Shown here one piece after another: positions 18,151 to 26,318 of a DNA stretch of 64,000 bases. How positions within the stretch are numbered: the stretch's first letter is position 1; each line of letters begins with the position of its first letter. The notes beneath the pieces were generated by a model. It was not told where the DNA came from. It was given only the letters and a program-made list of their open reading frames with translations, and searched no databases. Origin of the DNA: an uncultured Piscinibacter sp. (lineage in GTDB: Bacteria; Pseudomonadota; Gammaproteobacteria; Burkholderiales; Burkholderiaceae_C); contig NZ_CALFYO010000032.1 of assembly GCF_937952055.1 (NCBI RefSeq), forward strand, positions 186,001 through 250,000, written 5' to 3'. The position numbers and the translations under genes were made by a program.

Positions 18151-18576
18151 ATGAAGATCCTCATCGCCGCCGACGGCAGCCCGTTCACCAAGCGCATGCT
18201 GGCGTACCTCGCCGCGCACGACGAGTGGCTCGGCGGCGGTCGCCACCAGTTCACGGTGCTCAACACCGTGGCGCCGGTGCCGCCGCGTGCAGCCGCGGTG
18301 ATCGATCGCGACACGTTGAAGAGCTACTACGCCGAGTCCAGCGAGGCGGTCTTCAAGCCCATCCGCGCCTTCTTCAAGAAGCAGGGCATCGAGGCCGAGT
18401 TCATCGGCAAGGTCGGCCACGCGCCGGAGGTCATCGCCAAGACCGCCGACTCCGGCAAGTACGACCTGCTGGTGATGGGCTCGCACGGCCACGGCTCGCT
18501 GGGCAACCTGGTGATGGGCTCGGTGGCGACCAAGGTCCTCTCGGCGTGCAAGACGCCGGTCCTGCTGGTGCGCTGA
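18151..18576 (+). CDS. Universal stress protein (UspA family)
   Basis: A 141-residue cytosolic UspA-type protein. It begins MKILIAADGSPFTKRML and ends with the ATP-binding pattern G-2x-G-9x-G-S, visible as GSHGHGSLGNLVMGS, followed by VATKVLSACKTPVLLV. Such proteins bind ATP and accumulate under stress or growth arrest. The ATG at 18151 is chosen because MKILIAADGS is the family start and the longer reading adds an unlike leader. It diverges from the CcmI-like gene. Confidence 0.93.
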   Translation: MKILIAADGSPFTKRMLAYLAAHDEWLGGGRHQFTVLNTVAPVPPRAAAVIDRDTLKSYYAESSEAVFKPIRAFFKKQGIEAEFIGKVGHAPEVIAKTADSGKYDLLVMGSHGHGSLGNLVMGSVATKVLSACKTPVLLVR

Positions 18577-18600
18577 TCGAAAGGCCGGGGGGCGCCGAGC

Positions 18601-19209
18601 TCAACGCTTCGCCAGGCCGTCGAAGCAGGTGGACAGCAGCAACTCGACGATCTGCTCGTCACTGTACTGCCCGCTGAGCTTCAGCAGGCCGAGCACCGGG
18701 TCACAGGCACGGGCGAACAGGGTGTACAGGACGAGTTCCGGCGGCAGCGCCGGATTGAGGTCGCCGGATGCCTGCGCGGCGGTGATCCAGGCGCCGAGCC
18801 GGTCGCTCACCGCCATCAGCCGGTCGAGGTAGGCCTTGTTGGCCGTCAGCGCCGCGCGCAGGCTGGAGTTCTGCGCCGGCAGTGACGGCATCTCTCCGGC
18901 CAGCTGCACCTGCATGGTCCAGCGCGCCACCGACTTGAGCTGATCGATGGCGCGTGCCGGCGACTTCGCGGCGGTTTCGTCGAGCAATGCGAGCGCACGG
19001 TCGAGGACACGAATCATCGCCGCCGCGGCCAGCGCCTCCTTCGAGGCAAAGTGCTTGTACAAGCTGGCCTTGGCGATACCCACGTCGGCCGCCACTTCGT
19101 CGACCGTCATCAGGTCGAAGCCCTTCTCCGCCAGCAGGCGGTTCACGGACGACACGATCGCGTCTTCTCGGGCGCGCAACACCTGCTCACGGAACGACAC
19201 CTTGGCCAT
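18601..19209 (-). CDS. TetR-family transcriptional regulator
   Basis: A 202-residue TetR regulator. The N-terminal helix-turn-helix spans residues about 15-60 (IVSSVNRLLAEKGFDLMTVDEVAADVGIAKASLYKHFASKEAL), followed by a helical ligand domain with TetR C-terminal features. An ATG at 19209 is used; a GTG two codons upstream (19215) is possible. A perfect dyad (19259-19274) lies 50 bases upstream and is a likely self-operator. The ligand and targets are unknown. Confidence 0.9.
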   Translation of the reverse strand: MAKVSFREQVLRAREDAIVSSVNRLLAEKGFDLMTVDEVAADVGIAKASLYKHFASKEALAAAAMIRVLDRALALLDETAAKSPARAIDQLKSVARWTMQVQLAGEMPSLPAQNSSLRAALTANKAYLDRLMAVSDRLGAWITAAQASGDLNPALPPELVLYTLFARACDPVLGLLKLSGQYSDEQIVELLLSTCFDGLAKR

Positions 19210-19258
19210 CGGCACATTCTAGCCAACGCGGGGTGAAACGGGACGCTGGAGTCTTTGT

Positions 19259-19274
19259 GTGACCTGACGGTCAC
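19259..19274. promoter_or_regulatory. Dyad upstream of the TetR gene, probable self-operator
   Basis: GTGACC, centre TGAC, GGTCAC: a 6-bp perfect inverted repeat with a 4-base centre. Size and symmetry fit TetR-family operators, and it lies in the promoter region of the TetR gene. No other gene start is close enough to be the obvious alternative target. Confidence 0.5.
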
Positions 19275-19432
19275 CAATGGAACTCGTGGGTTGCTCCAGT
19301 GCTGAGTCACTCTGTCTTTCGGGACGCTCGCTCCCGTTCATGCGACAGCCGCCGGCGGTCCACCCGGCTCGAGCGGGGTGATCACGCGAGCGGCAGCGCG
19401 GTGCTGCCGAAGTGCGCTCGAGCCGACGGCAG

Positions 19433-19639
19433 TCAGCGCTTCTTGAGGGGGCTGGCGCCGGAGCGCGCTGGCACGCCCTTGTCGCCGCTGGCGTCGCGAG
19501 GGCCGGGCATCGCCGCCTTGCCGAAGCTGGCATCGAGACCGAAGGCCGTGCCCATGTCGGCATAGTCCGTGTCCTGCGCCGGTGCCGTCTTGGCGAAGCC
19601 CAGCGCTGACCACCAAGGAACTGAAGACGATTTGTCCAT
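19433..19639 (-). CDS. Small protein, unknown function (68 aa)
   Basis: A 68-residue frame that begins MDKSSSVPWWSALGFAKTAP, continues QDTDYADMGTAFGLDASFG and ends in a basic tail SGASPLKKR. The start is supported by a strong ribosome-binding site, GGAGGT, six bases before the ATG. No membrane segment or signal peptide is evident. The Trp-Trp pair and conserved-looking acidic centre suggest a real, possibly lineage-specific small protein. It lies 148 bases downstream of phoD on the same strand. I cannot assign a function. Confidence 0.65.
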   Translation of the reverse strand: MDKSSSVPWWSALGFAKTAPAQDTDYADMGTAFGLDASFGKAAMPGPRDASGDKGVPARSGASPLKKR

Positions 19640-19787
19640 GTGCACCTCCGACCTGATCACCACCGCGATGTCGCAATGATTCCAGTGTGGTGAACGCCCC
19701 GGTGGGCCGAAGCCGAGAACAACCGCACCCCTGCCGTGCATTTCGATACGAGAGGCCGACCGGCGTGACAAAAGGGCGGATCGAGCG

Positions 19788-21356
19788 TCAGTCGCGCACC
19801 ACACCCGGCTGGCCGGCTTCGACGACGAAGCGTGCCTGCGAGTGCAGCCTCGCGTCCGCCTGGGCTGGGAACGGCGTGGCGCGGAAGTCGCAGAGCGCTG
19901 CCTCGGGCGTGATCTCCAGCAGTGCATAGCCGCGTTCGTCGCTGCGCGCGTGCAGCAGGTCCGGGTTGCTCGCCCTGATCAGCGACGTCACGGCTTCCGA
20001 CAGCCCGCGGCTGGTGATCGAACTGCAGACGAACTCGCTGGCCACCACCGGCGAGCGAGGATCATCGGGCCGCAGCCGCAGGTTCGCCGACACGTGGCGG
20101 TGCACGTCGCCGCCGAGCACCAGCACGTCGCGGCGTCCGGCCGCGGCGATCGCATCGAGCAACCGCTCACGGGCGCGCGGGTAGCCGTCCCAGCCGTCGC
20201 TGAAGAGGCGGCGCCCCAGCGGCGTGTCGAGGCCGCACGGGCTGAGCTGTGTGGACTGGGCAAGCAGCTGCCAGCGAGACTGGCTGCCGGCCAGGCCGCG
20301 GGCCAGCCACGCTTCCTGTTCGCGGCCCAGCATCGTGCGGGCGGGATCGGCGAGCTCGTCGCAGCCGGCGAGCAGGTCGCCGCCCCTTCTGTAGGGCGTG
20401 CTGCAGGCCTGCAGGCTGCGGTACTGGCGGTTGTCCAGCGTCCACAGCTCGGCCAGCCGGCCCCAGCGGAAGTCCTGGTGGATGCGCATCGCCGCGCCGC
20501 GCGGCGCCATCGATGGCGACACCGGCAGGTGTTCGAAATAGGCCTGGTAGGCCGCGGCTCGGCGCTGCAGGAACGTGTCGCGGTCGCGGCCGGCCGGGCC
20601 GACCTCGCCGGCGTAGTCGTTCTCCACCTCGTGGTCGTCCCAGGTCAACAGCCAGGGATGGGCGGCATGGGCGGCGCGCAGGTCGGCATCGAGCTTGTAG
20701 GTGGCGTGGCGGGCCCGGTAAGCGTCCAGGGTGTGCGGTGCCGGACCTTCGTGGGCGCGCAGTCGGTAGCGCGGACTGGAGGACTCGTAGATGTAGTCTC
20801 CGACGAACAGCACCAGGTCGACCTCGCGCGCGGCGATCTCGCGATGCGCCACGTACCATCCCTGCTCGTAGTGCTGGCAGGAGGCGAGCGCGATGCGCAG
20901 GCGCCCCACGGCTTCGTCCTCGGCCGGCGCGGTGCGCGTGCGGCCGATCGGGCTCGCCGCGTCGCCGGCGATGAAGCGGTAGTACCAGGTGCGGCCGCTG
21001 GTCAGGCCACCGACATCGACGTGCACGCTGTGCCCATGCTCGGGCCGGGCGACGAACTCGCCGCGGCGCACGCCCTTCGAGAAGCGCTCGTCCTCGGCGA
21101 GCTCCCAGCGAAGCGCCAGCGGCGTGGCCGGCAGCCCGCCGCCCGGTTCCAGCGGGCGCGGCGCAAGCCGCGTCCAGATCGCCACCGAGTCCGGGCGGGG
21201 CATGCCGCTGGCCACGCCCAGCGTGAACGGGTTGCCCAGCCCCGGCGGCCAGCGCGCGGCGGCGGCCTGCGCTCGCGCGGCGTGACCGAACAGGCTGGAC
21301 AGGGCCACGGCGGCGGCCTGTCGGCCGAGCTGCTGGAGCAGTTGGCGGCGATCCAT
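19788..21356 (-). CDS. phoD: Alkaline phosphatase D / PhoD-family phosphodiesterase
   Basis: A 522-residue secreted phosphatase/phosphodiesterase of the PhoD family. The N-terminus MDRRQLLQQLGRQAAAVALSSL has the twin-arginine form, so export in folded state by Tat is likely. Family blocks include FTLGVASGMPRPDSVAIWTRL, the metal segments RIALASCQHYEQGW, LVLFVGDYIYE, LTWDDHEVENDYAG, and GGDVHRH near residue 425. The enzymes need Ca and Fe and release phosphate from mono- and diesters outside the cytosol. No Pho box was identified by eye in the 74-base gap to the divergent Hsp70-like gene. Confidence 0.93.
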   Translation of the reverse strand: MDRRQLLQQLGRQAAAVALSSLFGHAARAQAAAARWPPGLGNPFTLGVASGMPRPDSVAIWTRLAPRPLEPGGGLPATPLALRWELAEDERFSKGVRRGEFVARPEHGHSVHVDVGGLTSGRTWYYRFIAGDAASPIGRTRTAPAEDEAVGRLRIALASCQHYEQGWYVAHREIAAREVDLVLFVGDYIYESSSPRYRLRAHEGPAPHTLDAYRARHATYKLDADLRAAHAAHPWLLTWDDHEVENDYAGEVGPAGRDRDTFLQRRAAAYQAYFEHLPVSPSMAPRGAAMRIHQDFRWGRLAELWTLDNRQYRSLQACSTPYRRGGDLLAGCDELADPARTMLGREQEAWLARGLAGSQSRWQLLAQSTQLSPCGLDTPLGRRLFSDGWDGYPRARERLLDAIAAAGRRDVLVLGGDVHRHVSANLRLRPDDPRSPVVASEFVCSSITSRGLSEAVTSLIRASNPDLLHARSDERGYALLEITPEAALCDFRATPFPAQADARLHSQARFVVEAGQPGVVRD

Positions 21357-21430
21357 GGTCAGCCCTGCATTGTGCCGGCTGGCTCACGGGGCCCCTACAA
21401 TCGCGCCCCCTCGCGCCCGACACCGCCGCC

Positions 21431-22714
21431 ATGTACTGCGCCATCGACTTCGGCACCTCCAACTCCGCCGTCGCCGTGCCCGACGCGGCGCTCGGCATGC
21501 GCCTGGTCGAACTGGAGCCCGGCCACACGACCATGCCGACGGCGGTCTTCTATTTTGTCGAAGGCTCCGAGCACGACGGCCCGCCGCGTGCCTTCGGCCG
21601 CGCCGCGGTGGCCGCCTATGTCGACGGGCTGGACGGGCGGCTGATGCGGTCGATGAAGAGCATCCTCGGCAGCAGCCTGATCGAGCAGACCACCGACGTC
21701 GGTGGCGGGCGCGGTGCGAAGTACCTCGACGTCGTCGCCGGCTACCTGCGCCACCTGAAGCGCTGCGCGGAACGCGACGCCGGCGCGGCGATCGACCGCG
21801 CGGTGCTCGGCCGGCCGGTGTTCTTCGTCGACGACGACCCGGCGCGCGACGCGCAGGCTCAGGCGGCGCTGGAGAACGCGGCGCGCCAGGTCGGCTTCGC
21901 CGACATCCACTTCCAGTACGAGCCGATCGCCGCCGCCTTCGACTACGAGCGGGGCGTCGAGTCCGAGCAGGTCGTGCTGGTGGCCGACATCGGCGGCGGC
22001 ACCTCGGACTTCTCCATCGTGCGTGTCGGCCCGCAGCATGCGGGCAAGCTCGAGCGCAAGGACGACATCCTCGCCAGCCACGGCGTGCACATCGCCGGCA
22101 CCGACTTCGACCGCCGCATCGAGCTGGCGGCCATCCTGCCGGAGTTCGGCTACGGCGCCTACGGACGCAGCATCGACGGCGCCGCGCCGCGCGAGGTGCC
22201 CAGCGGCATCTACTTCGACCTCGCCAGCTGGCATCTCATCAACACCGTCTACAACCCGGCGCGCGTGGCCGAATTGCGCGCCATGCGCGGCTTCTACGCC
22301 GACCCGCGCCACCACGAGCGGCTGATGACGGTGCTCACCGAGCGGCTGGGACACGAGCTGGCGGCGCGCGCGGAAGGCGCGAAGATCGCCGTGTCGGAAG
22401 GCGGGCGCACGGTCATCGACCTGTCGCACGTCGAGCGTGGCCTGGCCGTCGAGCTGACCGAGCCGCAGGCCATGGCCGCGCTCGATGCCGACATCGGGCG
22501 CATCGTCGCCGCAGCCCAGGAGACGGTTCGGCTCGCCGGCCTCGCGCGCCGGGCGATCGATGCGCTCTACTTCACCGGTGGATCGACCGGCCTGCGCCTG
22601 CTGGCGCAACGCATCGCGGCGGCCTTTCCGGACGCGCGAGTCGTCCGTGGCGACCGCTTCGCCAGCGTCGCCAGCGGGCTCGCGGTGTTCGCGCAGCGCT
22701 GGTACGGACGCTAG
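21431..22714 (+). CDS. YegD-like Hsp70-family protein
   Basis: A 427-residue protein of the Hsp70/actin ATPase superfamily without the substrate-binding half of DnaK. Phosphate loop 1 is IDFGTSNSAVAVPD near the start, phosphate loop 2 is VLVADIGGGTSDFSIVRV (about 176-193), and the adenosine motif is ALYFTGGSTGLRLLAQ (about 376-391). This is the layout of E. coli YegD. Client binding is not known for such proteins. It stands alone, divergent from phoD. Confidence 0.88.
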   Translation: MYCAIDFGTSNSAVAVPDAALGMRLVELEPGHTTMPTAVFYFVEGSEHDGPPRAFGRAAVAAYVDGLDGRLMRSMKSILGSSLIEQTTDVGGGRGAKYLDVVAGYLRHLKRCAERDAGAAIDRAVLGRPVFFVDDDPARDAQAQAALENAARQVGFADIHFQYEPIAAAFDYERGVESEQVVLVADIGGGTSDFSIVRVGPQHAGKLERKDDILASHGVHIAGTDFDRRIELAAILPEFGYGAYGRSIDGAAPREVPSGIYFDLASWHLINTVYNPARVAELRAMRGFYADPRHHERLMTVLTERLGHELAARAEGAKIAVSEGGRTVIDLSHVERGLAVELTEPQAMAALDADIGRIVAAAQETVRLAGLARRAIDALYFTGGSTGLRLLAQRIAAAFPDARVVRGDRFASVASGLAVFAQRWYGR

Positions 22715-22991
22715 TCAGCGTCGCCGAACAGCTCGAAAGACTGCTGGCAAGGCAACTGTTCGGTCGGGACGAGGGGCGAATCTGCTGCGCCGTTTCAGGC
22801 AGCTGCACGGCAGCGCTGGCGCCTCGACCACTGCAGCATGCGCATCTGCGGCTAGCGGCACTGCCATCGCAAGGAGTGAGTCTGCCCCCTGCTTCCTGTC
22901 GAACTGCACCCTCCAGGGCGACCCCCAGGACGTGCCGCAGCGGCGCGGCGTCAAGCAGCTGGTCGGGGGCACCGCCGCGTATGGATCGCGC

Positions 22992-23426
22992 TCAGCTGAG
23001 GTCGAACAGGCTGGTGGCCTCCAGATCCAGCACCTCGGTGGCGTGCTGGTTGAAGAGCTGCCAGCGCCAGCGCAGGATGCCCAGCGCGGTGCGCCCCTTC
23101 GAAAGGCGCGCCTCGACGACGGTGGCGCGCATCGTGAGGCGGTCGCCCGGTCGCACCGGATGGGGCCACTTCACGTAGGCCAGGCCGGGCGAGGCGAACG
23201 ACTCGCTGCCGGCGAGTGCCGCGTCGGCCACCAGCCGCATCGCGATGCCGCAGGTGTGCCAGCCGCTGGCGATCAGACCCTCGAAGCGCCCAGCCTTCGC
23301 GGCCCGCGCATCGGTGTGGAACCACTGCGGGTCGTACTGCGTGGCGAAGCGGACGATCTCCTCCTCGCTGACCGCATAGGGCCCGGCCTCGATCACCTGG
23401 CCGGGCTGGAACTCGGCGAACTTCAT
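22992..23426 (-). CDS. MaoC-like acyl-CoA hydratase
   Basis: A 144-residue single hot-dog-fold protein of the MaoC hydratase family, with FATQYDPQWFHTD (hydratase dyad Asp/His region) and LIASGWHTCGIAMRL. Such enzymes add water to trans-2-enoyl-CoA. It is last of the minus-strand box operon, 10 bases after the dehydrogenase. It could hydrate the unsaturated dicarboxylyl-CoA formed after BoxC and the semialdehyde dehydrogenase, ahead of the neighbouring 3-hydroxyacyl-CoA dehydrogenase. That role is inferred from context. The 277 bases beyond its stop (22715-22991) hold nothing I recognise. Confidence 0.88.
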   Translation of the reverse strand: MKFAEFQPGQVIEAGPYAVSEEEIVRFATQYDPQWFHTDARAAKAGRFEGLIASGWHTCGIAMRLVADAALAGSESFASPGLAYVKWPHPVRPGDRLTMRATVVEARLSKGRTALGILRWRWQLFNQHATEVLDLEATSLFDLS

Positions 23427-23436
23427 GATCCGGCGA

Positions 23437-24966
23437 TCAGTGGTGCGCGCGCCGGCGCAGCCAGGGGCTGAGGCGGTAGCGCTCGCCGCGGTACTCGGCG
23501 TCGAGCGCGTCGACCACGCCAGCGACTCCGTCGACGCTCCAATGCGCCAGCCATTCGAAGGGGCCGGCCGGGTAGTTGACGCCGAGCTTCATCGCCGCGT
23601 CCGCGCCGCTGCAGTCGCACACGCCCTGCAGCACCGCGTCGGCGGCTTCGTTGATGAGCATAGCGATGGTGCGCGCCACCACCAGGCCGGGCGAATCGGC
23701 CAGCGGCAGCGGCGTGAAGCCGAGCGCGGCCAGCCAGGCGCCGGCCTGAGTGCGCCAGGCGGTGTGCGCGCCCGGCGCGACGGCGTAGGCGAGCGCCGTG
23801 CCGGGCGCGATCGGCTGCAGCAGCGGCCGGTCGAACACCGCCACGTCGGCCGCGCCGATGTCGCGTGCGAGCTGCTGCGCGCTGCGGCCGTCGGTGAGCA
23901 CGAGGCGTGCGCCGTCGACGGACAGGCCGATCCAGTCGCTCGCCAGGTCGCGCGCCGGGCCCCAGCCCTGCGGCGCCAGCGCCGCGATGGCGGCGTGCTC
24001 GAGGTGGTCGGCGATGGGCCCGATGCCGTGCACGGTGACCTGCTGTGCCGTCGCCGGCGCCTCGTGCACCGCCACCGGCAGCGGTGGCACGCCGGCCGCG
24101 CCGCCTTCGTAGGCGTAGAAGCCGCGCCCGCTCTTGCGGCCCAGCAGTCCGCCGGCGACCATCTCGCGCTGCACCAGCGAGGGCACGTAGCGCTTGTCGT
24201 AGAAGGTGGCTTCGTAGACCGAGCCGGTGACGGCGAAGTTGGTGTCGTGGCCGATCAGGTCCATCAGCTCGCACGGCCCCATGCGGAAGCCGGCAGCCTT
24301 CAGGCAGGCGTCGAGCACCTGTGGCGTGGCCGCCTGCTCCTGCAGCAGCGCCAGCGTCTCCGCGTAGTACGGACGCGCGATGCGGTTGACGATGAATCCC
24401 GGCGTGCTCTTCGCGTGCACCGGCACCTTGCTCCAGTGCCGGCTCAGCTCGAAGATGGCCGCCGCCACCTGGGGCGAGGTCTGCAGCCCGCTCACCACCT
24501 CGACCAGCTTCATCAGCGGCACCGGGTTGAAGAAGTGCATGCCGACCAGACGCGCCGGATGCCTCAGGCCGTTGGCGATGGCGGTGACGCTGATCGACGA
24601 GGTGTTGGTGGCGAGCACGGCCTCGGGGGCGAGCAGGGCCTCGAGCTCGCGGAACAGCGCGCGCTTGGCGTCGAGGTTCTCGACGATCGCCTCGACGACG
24701 AGGCTGGCCTCGCGCGCCTCGGCCAGCGCACCGATGGGCGCCATGCGCTCGAGCGCGGCGCGGGCCGCGTCGGCGCTCAGCCTGCCCTTGTCGACCAACG
24801 ACTTCAGCGTGGCGGAGAGCTTGTCGAGCGCCTGCAGCGCCGCGCCCTCGCGCATGTCGAACAGTTGCACCCTGTGGCCGGCCAGCGCGGCCACCTGCGC
24901 GATGCCGGCGCCCATGATGCCGGCGCCCACCACCAGCACGGGCGCGCCGCGAAGATCGATCGTCAT
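23437..24966 (-). CDS. 3-hydroxyacyl-CoA dehydrogenase (PaaH type)
   Basis: A 509-residue NAD-dependent 3-hydroxyacyl-CoA dehydrogenase. The Rossmann motif VLVVGAGIMGAGIAQVAALAGH is at the start. Further signatures are ATNTSSISVTAIA, HFFNPVPLMKLVEVV (catalytic His), STPGFIVNRIARPYYAE and MGPCELMDLIGHDTNF. A second dehydrogenase C-terminal domain follows, with GVCDCSGADAAMKLGVNYPAGPFEW, as in PaaH. It oxidises hydroxyadipyl-CoA-like intermediates in aromatic degradation; here it would follow the box ring-opening steps. It starts 2 bases after the boxA stop. Confidence 0.93.
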   Translation of the reverse strand: MTIDLRGAPVLVVGAGIMGAGIAQVAALAGHRVQLFDMREGAALQALDKLSATLKSLVDKGRLSADAARAALERMAPIGALAEAREASLVVEAIVENLDAKRALFRELEALLAPEAVLATNTSSISVTAIANGLRHPARLVGMHFFNPVPLMKLVEVVSGLQTSPQVAAAIFELSRHWSKVPVHAKSTPGFIVNRIARPYYAETLALLQEQAATPQVLDACLKAAGFRMGPCELMDLIGHDTNFAVTGSVYEATFYDKRYVPSLVQREMVAGGLLGRKSGRGFYAYEGGAAGVPPLPVAVHEAPATAQQVTVHGIGPIADHLEHAAIAALAPQGWGPARDLASDWIGLSVDGARLVLTDGRSAQQLARDIGAADVAVFDRPLLQPIAPGTALAYAVAPGAHTAWRTQAGAWLAALGFTPLPLADSPGLVVARTIAMLINEAADAVLQGVCDCSGADAAMKLGVNYPAGPFEWLAHWSVDGVAGVVDALDAEYRGERYRLSPWLRRRAHH

Positions 24967-24968
24967 GC

Positions 24969-26252
24969 TCAGTAGGTCTCCAGGTGCAGTCGCCCTTCGC
25001 GCTTGAGCGCCGCGCCGACCGTGTCCCAGTCAAGGCCGGCGCCGCGCGCGATGTCGCGCAGCGTGGCCACCACGCCCTCCTCCATCGATTTCAGGCCGCA
25101 GACGTAGAAATAGGCGTTCGGGTCCGCCAGCAGCGCGGCGAGGTCGGCGTTGCGCTCGGCCATGGCGTGCTGCACGTAGCGCTTCGGTTGCCCCGGCGTG
25201 CGGCTGAAGGCGAAGTTGATGTCGATGAAGTCCTTGGGCAGGTTCTGCAGCGGGCCGAAGTAAGGCAGCTCCTCCTTGGTGCGCGCGCCGAAGAACAGCA
25301 TCAGCTTGCCGCCCTCGAACTTGCCCGATTGGCGCAGCCGTCGGCGCCATTCGGTCATTGCCCGCATCGGCGCGCTGCCGGTGCCGGTGCAGATCATCAC
25401 GATGTGGCTCTTCGGATGATTCGGCATCAGGAAGGTGCTGCCGAACGGGCCGATCACCTGGACCTTGTCGCCGACCTTCAGGTCGCACATGTAGTTGCTC
25501 GCCACGCCGCGCACCGGTTGGCCCTGGTGGTCTTCCAGCACGCGCTTGATGGTCAGCGAGACGTTGTTGTAGCCCGGGCGCTCGCCGTTGCGCGGGCTGG
25601 CGATGCTGTACTGGCGCGCATGGTGCGGTCGGCCGCCGGCGTCGGTGCCCGGGGGCACGATGCCGATGCTCTGCCCTTCGAGCACCGGGAAGGGCATGGC
25701 GCCGAAGTCGAGCACGATGTGGTGGGTGTCGTACTCCGTGCCCACCTCGGTGACGCGCACGTTGCCGACCACCGTGGCGGTGACGCTCTTTTCCGCCGCC
25801 TTCGGGCCGTAGAGGTTCGTGTAGGCGTGCGCTGCCGACCACGGCGGCAGCGTGGCGTTGTACTGCGCGCTGTTGAAGGCCTGTTCGCTGCCCGGCGTGG
25901 CGCTCGCCGCGGCCGACGGCGTGGCGGGCACGGGCGCAGGCAGCGTGTCGGCGGTGACGCCGGCCTCGGCGAGCTGCTCGGGCGTCAGCTCGGCGGGAAG
26001 CTCGTCCCAACCCAGCTGCTCGGTGACGCTGTAGGCCTTCACGCGCGGCACGGTGCGCCAGTTGTCGATGCTGCCGGTCGGGCAGGGCGGGATGCAGTCC
26101 ATGCAGAGGTTGCACTTCTCCGCATCGACCACGTAATTGCGCGAGTCGTGCGTGATCGCCTGCACCGGGCAGGTGGCCTCGCAGGTGTTGCAGCGGATGC
26201 AGATCTCCGGGTCGATCAGGTGCTGCTTGATGACACTGACGGCCATGTCCAT
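24969..26252 (-). CDS. boxA: Benzoyl-CoA epoxidase reductase subunit BoxA
   Basis: Reductase that passes electrons from NADPH through FAD and two [4Fe-4S] clusters to BoxB. The N-terminal ferredoxin part has two clusters, CIRCNTCEATCP and CNLCMDCIPPCP. An alanine/proline linker follows (about 105-130), then a ferredoxin-NADP reductase module with RQYSIASP (FAD), MICTGTGSAPMRAM and FFGARTKEELPYF, ending in LHLETY (aromatic C-terminus over FAD). The ATG at 26252 follows GGAGAC at a good distance. The product is 427 residues. Confidence 0.96.
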   Translation of the reverse strand: MDMAVSVIKQHLIDPEICIRCNTCEATCPVQAITHDSRNYVVDAEKCNLCMDCIPPCPTGSIDNWRTVPRVKAYSVTEQLGWDELPAELTPEQLAEAGVTADTLPAPVPATPSAAASATPGSEQAFNSAQYNATLPPWSAAHAYTNLYGPKAAEKSVTATVVGNVRVTEVGTEYDTHHIVLDFGAMPFPVLEGQSIGIVPPGTDAGGRPHHARQYSIASPRNGERPGYNNVSLTIKRVLEDHQGQPVRGVASNYMCDLKVGDKVQVIGPFGSTFLMPNHPKSHIVMICTGTGSAPMRAMTEWRRRLRQSGKFEGGKLMLFFGARTKEELPYFGPLQNLPKDFIDINFAFSRTPGQPKRYVQHAMAERNADLAALLADPNAYFYVCGLKSMEEGVVATLRDIARGAGLDWDTVGAALKREGRLHLETY

Positions 26253-26318
26253 CGCCTTGTCTCCTCTGGACACGAGGGGCCCGCAGGCCCCTCGCGACTG
26301 CCTCGATGATGCGCGAAA

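Noticed and set aside
22715..22991. Possible small gene in the gap after the YegD-like gene
   Set aside because: The available frames are short, Arg/Pro/Cys-rich and without start context.
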